From: Salminus brasiliensis
Taxonomy: Eukaryota; Chordata; Actinopteri; Characiformes; Bryconidae
NCBI RefSeq assembly: GCF_030463535.1
Contig: NC_132892.1
Span: 30,586,936-30,650,935 of the forward strand
Direction of reading: 5' to 3'
Length of the DNA stretch: 64,000 nucleotides
Every line of letters begins with the position of its first letter. The first letter of the stretch is position 1. The notes below the pieces were generated by a model. That model had not been told where the DNA came from. It did no database searches and was given only the letters and a program-made list of their open reading frames with translations. Made by a program: the position numbers and the translations under genes. Below are positions 55,260 through 64,000 of the stretch, piece after piece.

Positions 55260-56165
55260 GCTGGGAGCAGCTTTATCCCCGTCAGCAGCTCATAGACCGC
55301 GGGGAATATGAACGCTGTCAATCACGTGTCGGCCACGCCCGCTTCGCGCCACGCCACGCCCCCTCTCCACTCCCTTACTGACAGCGCGGCTCTGGCGAGC
55401 TCGCGGCCCTTTCGACGACTTTCACCAGCCGCAAACTTTCCCCGGCCGCGACCGCTGGAGGAGCTCTAGTGGAGCAGGACTCGGGGAAAGTGACCAAACG
55501 GCCGCGGCGCGGGGAGCGCGCCGTGCGGGCAGTCTGTAAGTCACACCCGCAGTTAAACACGGGCAGAGAAGTCGGGGCTGGAGACGCGAGCAGAGCTGAA
55601 AACGGCAACAAGTGAAAGTCCAGCACTCTCGTGTTACAACATCCGCCATCTTGTACCACTACCGCGGATCGTCATAACAACCGTCAGCGCCGCGCGGGTC
55701 TCCTTACCTCCGCCGAGCCCCGCGTTACACAGCGCTCTGCTGCGGGGGGGTTACAGCACAGCGCCCGTCACTTTTCCCTCCACCAGCGCCAGAGTCCCCC
55801 CAGACGCAGCCGCGGCCTCCGCCTCTCGCCTCCGCTCGGCTTTTCTCAGTTTGTCGCTTAGTTGTGTTTGTTTTTCTCTCCTTTAACGGCTCGGGTTGTT
55901 GTTGTTGATTCCCGTTGCTGGGTTCTTGTCGCCAGGACTACCGTGACTATGGCGCCTCGTCCTCACCGGGGCAACTGTTGCTACCCACCCGTCCAAGTCC
56001 CGCCCTCGTCTCCGCTCTGATTGGAGCGACTCGGCAAAGCGGAATGCATTGGTCTCCCTCCGATTGGAGCGTTTCTGCGAACCGGGCGCTCATTGGTTAC
56101 AGCGGCCTGTCAATCATCCCTTGTCATTACGCAAGAGAAAAACGCCCCTCGGTCGCTCTGTAATC
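55260..56165 (-). promoter_or_regulatory. rfx1: rfx1 promoter CpG island with four reverse CCAAT boxes
   Basis: A sharply bounded GC/CpG-rich block. ATTGG (CCAAT on the minus strand) occurs at 56,020, 56,048, 56,063 and 56,092, all oriented toward rfx1. A YY1-type CCGCCATCTTG lies at 55,644-55,654. There is no TATA box. Transcription is inferred to start around 55,900-56,000 and run leftward. Confidence 0.7.
55708..55940 (-). other. rfx1: Inferred noncoding first exon of rfx1
   Basis: The exon carrying the start codon is preceded by an acceptor (CTGTAG at 47,563-47,568) only five bases before the ATG, so a separate 5' untranslated exon is required. The best donor in the island is GGAG|GTAAGGA with the exon end at 55,708. 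The upstream limit is unknown. Confidence 0.5.
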
Positions 56166-56249
56166 CGGAGATTAGAAAATATTAATAATAATAAATAAAT
56201 AAATCATAGAAAAATTATATTTAGAGATTTTAAACGATTCATACTTTTA

Positions 56250-56350
56250 AATAAAGTCAGGGGACGATTTATTAAACTATATTTTATTTATTTATTACAT
56301 CAAATAACAGTTTATTAAACTGTGGAAACGATCTATTAAATTGAGGGAAC
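56250..56350. repeat. Inverted remnants of the 21-bp array on the far side of the promoter
   Basis: 56,258-56,278 reverse-complemented matches the 21-bp unit at 19 of 21 positions. 56,321-56,349 reverse-complemented matches the diverged unit form (GTTCCCTCAATTTAATA). The intervening bases are AT-rich. Confidence 0.65.
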
Positions 56351-56379
56351 AGTTAATACCACATAATATCATTTTTCTA

Positions 56380-57600
56380 ACATGATATTTTTAATAGAAT
56401 TAAATTCAGTAGAAAAATAAATGTAAAAAATACCCAAATACTCACTTTTCACTTTTTAAAGCCTGAATTATCGCCAGAAAAGTGTTTATTTGACATTCTG
56501 GTCAATTATTGGAACATATATGTATATCATGTAAGCATATATGACTTTTATTTTGTATACAACTTGATACTGATTTGATATATCTGGAATATGTTGCTTA
56601 CAGCAGTTAAAAAAGCTATATATATGTATATAAATATACTAAAACTAAAACATAGTACTCAAAATTTCGCAATTTCACTCAAGTAATTGCATGGTCTGAA
56701 TGATTAATAATAAATCATTAAATTTATTAGATATTGTTGGTAATATTTCTCCATTTTTACATTACATACTTAAATTAACTTATAATTAATTTTTTAATGA
56801 TCACACCGATGTTGCAGAGCTCTCAAAAACCCAAACATGCATCAGATTTGATTTGATACGCTCGGATTTGAAAGGTTAGAAAAGGAAGGGCACTGAATTG
56901 ATTTCTTCACCATGTTAAGGCCTGAAACACAGATATGGCATGACTATGGGCGAACAGGCCGGCAGGAGACGCACTAGATAGAGCTGTGTGCCATTCTTAA
57001 TTAGGACTGGGTGCATCTCGCAGTGTGTGTTGTCTCGTATATCAGCGCGAAAGGTGTGAGGGCAAACAGTTTCATATTGAATACGCTGTCGCTTCTTCCT
57101 GTCTTTCTGAAGGCCAAACTGCTAGATCAATTTTCTCAGAGCTTTGTCATTTCACGCCTGAGCGACTCCGGCGGCTTGCTGATAGGAAGGTATATGCTGA
57201 TTACCAAGTTATGGCACAACAATGCGTGTACACACACAACCAGGTCACCCCATTTCCCCTTTCACAATGTTCTCTTATCTTCAGACCGAAATGTCAGAGC
57301 AGGTCAAGTAACCCGGGATGAAATATTGCGCCTGTGACGTCTGACGTCATATTTGTTCACCTCACAGTCATTTCTTTGGGTAAACGACGACTCTCCATCG
57401 CACCCTTCTGCCCAAAACCACAGCCCCCTTCTCCTTACTGTCCTAATAAGACAAGCTTTACGACACGTAGGCCCTGAGTCTTCGGCAGGTCATCACATAT
57501 CAAATGTCATTTTTGACATTAGATACAGACTTTAAAATACCCCCCACACCACATACCTCCTTCACGTGTCGAAGGCAAAGCTCTTCACGTTCCAGAGTAC
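56380..57600. other. Intergenic sequence between the rfx1 and rln3 promoters
   Basis: 56,380-56,800 is AT-rich without features. 56,820-57,540 is unusually high-complexity, balanced in composition and free of the repeats that fill the rest of the window. No protein domain was recognised in its short open frames. Confidence 0.5.
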
Positions 57601-57647
57601 ATCTAGTGCTGGCCTGGAGTTGTGCTCACGAAACGTCCATGGTTTGG

Positions 57648-57850
57648 GGGTCATGGTTCAGTGTTCAGTGGTTAGAGCTCTGGGTTTCTGATGACAGGGT
57701 TGCTGGGTTTAATTCCCGGGCTCGCTAAGCTGCCACTGTTGGGCCCTTGAGCAAGGCCCTTAACCCTCTCCGCTCCGTGGAAGGCTGTCCACCGCTCCAG
57801 GCACGTGTGCTCACTGTATCTCTGCACGGACGGGTCAAATTCCTATGGGT
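57648..57850 (+). mobile_element. tRNA-derived SINE, copy 2
   Basis: Box-A-like 'CAGTGGTTAGAGCTCTGG', box-B-like 'GGGTTTAATTCCCGGGC', then 'GCCACTGTTGGGCCCTTGAG' and 'CAAGGCCCTTAACCCTCT' as in the 27,112 copy. Not a tRNA gene. Confidence 0.85.
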
Positions 57851-58205
57851 GCAGCACAAATGGTGGCCTTTGTCAAATCAAGAGCTGACCCCTATGCTTT
57901 GAACCTAATTTCACACAGAGATGTTCAAGCAGGCCTGCAGCAGTGTCTGCGTCCACTGTCTAGACAGCATAAGTGCTTCCAGAACAGACACAACAATAAC
58001 AAAGTTAACTTTGACAAAAGTAGAGAAACAGTCAAATATTTAATACAGTGCAGTACAGACATCCCGCCAACCCAAGAATTTGATGGAGATCAAAGGTCTT
58101 AGCTAAGGCCCATCCATCCATCCATCCATCATCTTCTTATCCGATTCTTCCTGGTCATGGTGCCGTGGTGAGTCTGGAGCCTACCCAGAATCACTGGATC
58201 CAATA

Positions 58206-58888
58206 TACACTATATGGACAAAAGTATTGGGACACCTGCTCGTTAATTGTTTCTCCCACAGTTAAGAGTTTTAAAAAGGCTGAGAATGTCTCCTACTTCT
58301 GTTGGAGTAACTGTCTCTACCGTCCAGGGACTGTCCAGACTTTCTATAGATTTTGGAGGAGCACTGCTGTGAGGATTTGATTGCATTCAGCAGAAAGTGC
58401 AGGAGTTAGTGAAGTCAGGATGTTGGATGATCACCACAAAGTATTGGATGGAGCACCACCTGTCATTCTGGAGAATGACAAAATACCTCCACTGCTCCAC
58501 AGCTGAATGCTGGGGGGCTTTATACCCTTCTAGCCCACGCCTGGCTTTAGGGAGTCACTATCACTATTCGACCCCACAAACTTTGGGACAAGCAATGTGC
58601 TTTTAAGTAGGTGTCCCCAAACCTTTGGTCAAGCAGAGTGCTTCTAAGCAGGTGTCCACAAACTTTGGGACAAGCAGTGTGCTTTATACCCCTCTAGCAC
58701 ACGCCTGGCATTAGAGTGTCCTATTCTATTGGCAGTACTTCTCTAAAGGGACTAGACAAGCTGTGTGTGTGTATGTGTGTGTGTGTGTGCGCACATTTGC
58801 ACATCTATGTCAGCAATGGGTGCAACTTAAAGTAGCTACAGGAATTAATTAAAAGGAGTGTCCACAAACTTTTGGACATGCAGTGTAT
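58206..58888 (-). mobile_element. MITE-A copy with internal tandem expansion of its terminal motif
   Basis: Both termini are present: 'CTATATGGACAAAAGTATTG' at about 58,210 and 'GTCCACAAACTTTTGGACAT' at about 58,861-58,880. Inside, at 58,570-58,690, the normal body is interrupted by three tandem roughly 41-bp units of the form 'GTGTCCACAAACTTTGGGAC' + 'AAGCAGTGTGCTTTTAAG'. A (GT)n tract lies at 58,762-58,790. Confidence 0.8.
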
Positions 58889-58960
58889 CCTCTAATAGGG
58901 AGAATTACAATGTAAATTAGAATGTTGATCTAATCATTCTTGATAGCAATGAGGGTAACT

Positions 58961-58963
<3 letters not shown>

Positions 58964-59000
<37 letters not shown>
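58964..59000. repeat. (GT)n microsatellite upstream of rln3
   Basis: About 18 GT units some 240 bases upstream of the rln3 TATA box. Confidence 0.9.
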
Positions 59001-59001
<1 letters not shown>

Positions 59002-59241
59002 CCTTGGCTTGTACACACAGGTGTGTGTGTGTTGTCAGAAAGGTCATGAGCGGTGAGATTAGGTTGTTTCCTCTGACATAACCCCCGTCTGGTTGGGTCT
59101 GGGTTAATTACAGTTGTGTAAAGTATGTTTGTGGGACCATCCTTTGTCCAGCTAAAGGTCTCTGCCACTATCAGGCCTACCATCGCTGCCTCCCTGACTG
59201 ACACCGGGTCCGAATAGGTCACGCTGGAAACACCAAGGAAC

Positions 59242-59249
59242 TATAAAAG
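59242..59249 (+). promoter_or_regulatory. rln3: rln3 TATA box
   Basis: TATAAAAG lies 229 bases before the start codon, which would place the start site near 59,272 and give a 5' untranslated region of about 200 bases. This is the only TATA-type promoter in the window and fits a tissue-restricted gene. Confidence 0.55.
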
Positions 59250-59470
59250 AGCTTCCAAGATGCAGAGAAACCCAGAGAACACATTTCCAAACCAGGAGGA
59301 AAGCAGAAGACACCAAGAAATAGTTTTAGTGGCCACCCTGCCATCATCTTTATTCCCTTCTTAACCTTCACCAACCACTGGCAACAGTCTCGCTCTCTCA
59401 CGCTCCGACTCTCAGGGACGTCAGCTGTAGATTTATCGCTGTCTCTAGTCGTCTAGCCATTCCTGCAGTC

Positions 59471-61411
59471 ATGTATAAAGAAGTAGTGCTGACCCTTTGC
59501 CTGCTTGTGGCACTAGCTAGCCAAGTACAGGCCACCGACGGTCATCCCATCTACGGAGTGAAGCTTTGTGGAAGAGAGTTCATCAGAGCTGTTATCTTTA
59601 CCTGCGGAGGCTCACGCTGGAGACGCTCCGTTGGCATGGCAGGTAAGACAAGCATATGTATATATATTATCAGCAGGTGTGCCTAACCTTTTGCATATGA
59701 TTGTAAAAGTAAACATCTATACTCTGTATATAATTTATAGTATTTATAGTATAATATACACATATATTCAAAGCTCTATCCGAAACTCATCACTAAAGCT
59801 CATCCAACATCACTGTTTGACTCCACAAACTTTGGGACAAGTAGTGTGTTTTTAAGTAGGAGTCCACAAACTTTTGGACAAGTACTGTGCTTTTAACCAG
59901 ATGTCCACAAACTTTAGGACTAGTAGTGTGTTTTAAGCATTTGTCCACAAACTTTAGGACAAGTAGTGTGCTTTTAAGCAGGTGTCCACAAACCTTTGGA
60001 GAAGTAGTGTGTTTTAAGCAGGTGTCCACAAACTTTTGGACAAGTACTGTGCTTTTCACCAGATGTCCACAAACTTTAGGACAAGTAGTGTGTTTTAAGC
60101 ATTTGTCCACAAACTTTAGGACAAGTAGTGTGCTTTTAAGCATTTGTCCACAAACTTTAGGACAAGTAGTGTGCTTTTAAGCAGGCGTCCACAAACTTTT
60201 GGGACAAGCAGTGTGCTTTTAAGCAGGCGTCCACAAACTTTTGGGACAAGCAGTGTGCTTTTAAGCAGGTGTCCACAAACATTTGGACAAGTAGTGTGTT
60301 TTAAGCATTTGTCCACAAACTTTAGGACAAGTAGTGTGCTTTTAAGCAGGTGTCCACAAACATTTGGACAAGTTGTGTGTTTTAAGCATTTGTCCACAAA
60401 CCTTAGGACAAGTTGTGTGTTTTAAGCAGGTGTCCACAAACCTTTGGACAAGTACTGTGCTTTTGACCAGATGTCCACAAACTTTAGGACAAGTAGTGTG
60501 TTTTAAGCATTTGTCCACAAACTTTAGGACAAGTAGTGTGCTTTTAAGCAGGTGTCCACAAACATTTGGACAAGTTGTGTGTTTTAAGCATTTGTCCACA
60601 AACCTTAGGACAAGTTGTGTGTTTTAAGCAGGCGTCCACAAACATTTGGACAAGTTGTGTGTTTTAAGCAGGTGTCCACAAACCTTTGGACAAGTACTGT
60701 GCTTTTGACCAGATGTCCACAAACTTTTGGACATGTAGTGTGCTTTTAAGCAGGTGTCCACAAACTTTAGGACAAGAAGTGTGTTTTAAGCAGGTGTCCA
60801 CAAACTTTTGATCAAGCAGTGTGCTTCTAAGCAGGTGTCCCCAAACCTTTGGACAAGTACTGTGCTTTTGACCAGATGTCCACAAACTGTTGGACATGTA
60901 GTGTGCTTTTTACCAGATGTCCACAAACTTTTGGACATGTAGTGTGCTTTTAAGCAGGTGTCCACAAACATTTGGACAAGTACTGTGCTTTTAAGCAGGC
61001 GTCCACAAACTTTTGGACATGTAGTGTGTCTTTGACCAGATGTCCACAAACTTTTGGACATGTAGTGTGTCTTTGACCAGGTGTCCCACTCAGTGTCCTC
61101 TCCTTTCCCCCACAGCTGACCTGTCCAGTGACCTCCTCTCGGCTCATGATGACGAAGCCTCTGATAGCTGGAGCTCTAACCCAGTCCCAGCCCTGTCCTA
61201 CAAGCCTCAGTCTGACTCCGAGACCCCCGGCTGGGCCCCTGAGAGTCCTGAGGTCCCCGTGTTCCCCCGTCCCGCGCGCTCGCTCATCTCTGACGAGGTA
61301 CTGGAGGCCCTGCGCACCTCCGACAGGAAGGGCCGGGACGTGGTGGTGGGCCTGTCCAACGCCTGCTGCAAGTGGGGCTGCAGCAAGAGCGAGATCAGCT
61401 CCCTCTGCTGA
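59471..61411 (+). CDS. rln3: Relaxin-3 precursor, insulin-superfamily neuropeptide
   Basis: Two exons, 59471-59642 and 61116-61411 (GT-AG, phase 1), encode 155 aa (human is 142). Residues 1-21 form a signal peptide (hydrophobic LTLCLLVALA core). The B chain, about 22-50, reads 'YGVKLCGREFIRAVIFTCGG' with cysteines C33 and C45 and the receptor-binding RxxxRxxI motif (R35, R39, I42), ending SRW. The C peptide (about 53-131) contains an Asp/Ser/Pro-rich stretch. A furin-type RKGR site (128-131) precedes the A chain, 132-155, 'NACCKWGCSKSEISSLC', with C141, C142, C146 and C155. The single phase-1 intron within the C peptide is standard for the insulin family. Relaxin-3 is secreted and acts on RXFP3/RXFP4-type receptors. 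Teleosts often have two rln3 genes; which one this is cannot be told. Confidence 0.97.
59815..61090 (+). repeat. 40-41-bp minisatellite filling the rln3 intron, about 31 units
   Basis: Units contain 'GTGTCCACAAACTTTTGGAC' then 'AAGTAGTGTGCTTTTAAGCA' and span nearly the whole 1.47-kb intron, ending about 25 bases before the acceptor at 61,115. Variants include GACCAGATGTCC and GCATTTGTCC versions. The conserved half of the unit matches the MITE-A terminal repeat. Open frames on both strands are artefacts. Confidence 0.97.
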
Positions 61412-61575
61412 AAAACACTCTCCACCCCCTCTCCACCCGTCTGTCCACTCCGCTACCTCCGGTGGTCACCGACCCTGCTTCCTGCCGAGCTTCGACTCCA
61501 CCCGTGTACCGGTACACTGAACTAAGCGATGGACGGCACGGACTCGATTCACGTGTGTAGTTTAATTTCCACATT

Positions 61576-61581
61576 AATAAA
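61576..61581 (+). terminator. rln3: rln3 polyadenylation signal
   Basis: AATAAA lies 165 bases after the stop codon, with a TCTGTCTTG downstream element about 20 bases later. Confidence 0.7.
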
Positions 61582-61649
61582 ACACTCGACTCAGTTCTGT
61601 CTTGCAGTCCGATTACTTTAGGCAGTGACTGGGTTTCCATGTTTAATTC

Positions 61650-62660
61650 ATGAGGAAATTAAGTCAATATTTCATATTAATAAATCATAAACAGGGCGAT
61701 TCATTCATTTCCACAGTGATTCGATTCTATTATGATTCAGTTCGGTTATGAGTTAAAAGCTATTTATTAGCTTTTATGAGTTAAAATTATTATTCGATTA
61801 TAATTACATTATGGATTCACTTTAAATATTTATTCAACTCGATTATGATTCGATTTAATCCTGATTCTATTTGATAAAATTATAATAGATTCAGTGAATC
61901 ATTAAGTCTCAGATTTCACGACCATTTGAATCAGCTATATTAAATGATTCAGAATTATACTAAAATATCCTAAAATACAAAACATCTTAAAATACATAAA
62001 ATATATATACAGTAAGTCATTACAACAAGTATTATTTATTATGATTCATCGATTTAATTAAACTACAGTTCCATTCATTGAAAAATGATTCAGTGAATCA
62101 TGAAGTCTCGGATTTCACCTCTATTTGAATCAGCTATATTAAATGATTCAGAAGGATACTAAAATATCCTAAAATATAAAACATATCTTAAAATACATAA
62201 AATATATAGACAGTAAGTCATTACAACAATTATTATTTATTATGATTCATCGATTTAATTAAACTACAGTTCCATACATTGAAAAATGATTCAGTGAATC
62301 ATGAAGTCTCAGATTTCACCTCTATTTGAATCAGCTACGTTCGTACGATTCAGAATCATACTAAAAAATACTAAAAGTACTTTCAATGCACAAAGTTCAA
62401 TAGTAAAATATATACAGTAAGTCATATAGACAATATTTTTACATTTGAAAAGCAGGAATTTGCGATTCAATTAGATTATGATTCGATTTAATTCACCTAC
62501 AATCCCATTCATTGGAAAATGATTCAGTGAATCATGAAGTCTCAGATTTCACCACTATTTGAATGAGCTATGTTTATACGATTCAGAATCATACTAAACT
62601 ATAAATAAAAGCATAAAAGTACTAAACATAATGCATAAAAGTACGGTTGTGAAAAAATAA
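61650..62660. repeat. About 200-bp tandem repeats downstream of rln3
   Basis: The phrase GATTCAGTGAATC followed by 'ATGAAGTCTCAGATTTCACC' recurs at 61,888, 62,087, 62,288 and 62,521 (spacing 199, 201 and 233). Shared intermediate blocks include 'TGAATCAGCTATATTAAATG', 'AAATACATAAAATATATA' and 'ACAGTAAGTCATTACAACAA'. About four diverged units. Non-coding. Confidence 0.8.
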
Positions 62661-63310
62661 AAAAATATATTTACGTTTAAAAAATTATACATAAATTTTA
62701 TTGCAGTCGAAAATAAGTGCTCCCTTTATTAAATAATATTCAAATGAATTATTATTGATTCTAACATCTCATCTAAAAATCTAAGATCCTCCTGAATTGC
62801 AGTGATAAACTGGACCCATGTTGACCCACCTGTAATCGTCCACATGTGCTCCAGTCAGTGGTGGTCTTTAGAGGGGCTTGGTTAGCTGAGTGAGGTGACA
62901 GGTTTGGGGTTGGGGTGAAGTTCTGCGGGACAGTAGAGCTCCACTGTATATTTTCTTTGGCTCTTATGTGAGGCAGTAGTGTTAATATTGTCGTGTTTAA
63001 TGTTGGGAGGCATGTGAGGTGAAATGCAGTGCTGTTTAACTTATTAAAATATTATGCAAATGCTGTGTGTTAATGAGAATGTGTTAATTGGCTGTGTGGT
63101 ACTCAAATAAAATAAAGGTTTGATTTTGCAAATCATGTTTTTTTTATTATATAGTTGTGATGTGTGATCCATTAGCAACCTGACATGTTTTGAGGTGTGT
63201 TCGGGATGATTTATGGAGCTATGCAGTTTGCCCCATGCTAGCAAGTAGGCACATTAGCCTTGTAGCCTAAAACAACCATAGACACTAAAATGTCTTGGGT
63301 GAATGTCTTG
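62661..63310. other. Intergenic sequence downstream of rln3
   Basis: No gene or classified element is seen. It contains a short T run at 63,140-63,147 and ordinary AT-rich sequence. Confidence 0.5.
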
Positions 63311-63317
63311 GCCTTAT

Positions 63318-63675
63318 TACCACCATGCTGCCTAATGCCAGGCGTGGCCTAGAGGGGTATAAATAAAGCCCCCCAACATTGAGAAGCTGTGGAGCAGTGG
63401 AGGAACTGTGTTCTCTGGAATAATGGATGGTGGAGCTCCATCTACTTCTTTTAATGGGATGAGTTGGGAATGAGGTTGGTTGGAGATCATCAAACATCTC
63501 AACCTTGCCACTGAGTGCAATCAAATCCTCCACACCAGCTAGTAGAAAGCCTTCTTATCTGCACAGTAGAGACGGTTACTCCAACAAAAGCAGGAGAAAC
63601 TCTTTTTAATACTCTTGATTTCTAAAGAAACGAACTAAATGAATGAGCAGGTGTCCCAATACTTTTGTCCCTGTG
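63318..63675 (+). mobile_element. MITE-A copy, right part
   Basis: Starts within the body at 'ACCATGCTGCCTAATGCCAG', includes 'GAGGAACTGTGTTCTCTGGA', and ends with the right terminal repeat 'GGTGTCCCAATACTTTTGTC' (63,651-63,670). The left terminal region is missing. Confidence 0.8.
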
Positions 63676-64000
63676 TTATATATTAGTATGAGTGTCTACA
63701 CAGGTTTGATCTTTGAGTGATAAACAACAGTCAGGATTGCTCCATTCTCCTGGAAAAGGACTTTGCCTACCATCCAAGGCCAACGCCCGTATGACTAATC
63801 AGTCTTAAAGGGCCGGACGCCTGCCTGCAGGCCGAGAAATGCATGAGTTCAGGTCAGTACTTTAAAAAAGAGGTCATTGTGACTTACCTGTGCACTTGAG
63901 GATATGAAGAGGGATTTTCCATTGATTTCCATTCAGAGTGGTTCGGTCACTGTTATTCACAGTGGTGGTGAAAAGAGCCAGACGTCTGAGACGCTGTTTT
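63676..64000. other. Window end, nothing recognised
   Basis: About 325 bases of ordinary non-coding sequence. Short open frames have no recognisable motif. A further gene could begin beyond the window. Confidence 0.4.

Noticed and set aside
53703-55321. Open frames of 530 codons (+) and 446 codons (-)
   Set aside because: Both are translations of the 21-bp tandem array. A repeat length divisible by three keeps frames open. No domain, no splice context, and simple heptapeptide composition.
55375-55861. Open frames in the GC-rich rfx1 promoter, possible divergent gene
   Set aside because: CpG islands lack stop codons by composition. Two frames overlap, with no recognisable domain and no codon-use signal.
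59793-61147. Overlapping short open frames on both strands of the rln3 intron
   Set aside because: Produced by the 40-41-bp minisatellite; not conserved coding sequence.
61128-61520. Second long frame over rln3 exon 2
   Set aside because: It overlaps the verified A-chain frame in a different phase and lacks cysteine spacing.

Overview
The window is vertebrate, almost certainly teleost fish, genomic DNA. Evidence is split genes with GT-AG introns, CpG-island promoters, many Tc1/mariner and LINE fossils, tRNA-type SINEs, long (CA)n runs and abundant minisatellites. The transposon mix looks like an otophysan fish (possibly a characiform), but the species cannot be proven from sequence alone. 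Three complete protein genes are present and account for essentially all host coding sequence: dcaf15 (+, 11,597-24,826, 14 exons, 639 aa), rfx1 (-, 47,557-32,564, 17 coding exons, 847 aa, with a noncoding first exon near 55.7-55.9 kb) and rln3 (+, 59,471-61,411, 2 exons, 155 aa). Their order and orientation are as I recall them on human 19p13 (DCAF15 > < RFX1, RLN3 >), so this is an old conserved block.

Layout. 1-7.8 kb is a transposon graveyard: a TAG-rich minisatellite, an L2-type LINE whose 3' tail abuts a Tc1 transposase, an L1/Tx1-like LINE split by another Tc1, and a third Tc1. 7.8-11.4 kb is intergenic. 11.4-11.6 kb is the dcaf15 CCAAT/CpG promoter. 11.6-24.8 kb is dcaf15, whose introns hold two (CTG)10 tracts, a 42-bp minisatellite of about 44 copies, a 374-bp inverted-repeat element and a decayed Tc1 copy. 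24.8-32.5 kb lies between the convergent 3' ends of dcaf15 and rfx1 and holds MITEs, a SINE and X-box motifs. 32.5-55.9 kb is rfx1, with a 29-bp minisatellite beside its first coding exon and a 3.8-kb array of 21-bp units in intron 1 next to its promoter. 56.2-59.2 kb separates the rfx1 and rln3 promoters. 59.2-61.6 kb is rln3, whose only intron is largely a 40-41-bp minisatellite. 61.6-64 kb holds about 200-bp tandem repeats and a MITE.

The genes have unrelated biochemical roles: a CRL4 substrate receptor, a winged-helix transcription factor and a neuropeptide precursor. The best novel observations are structural. Five rfx1 3' splice sites carry (UG)n tracts, and some exons are bracketed by complementary (UG)n/(CA)n. 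The rln3 intronic minisatellite appears built from the terminal repeat of a MITE family found throughout the window. The rfx1 promoter island has remnants of its 21-bp array, in opposite orientation, on its other side. Several RFX-type X-boxes surround the rfx1 gene. I saw no new multi-gene system.
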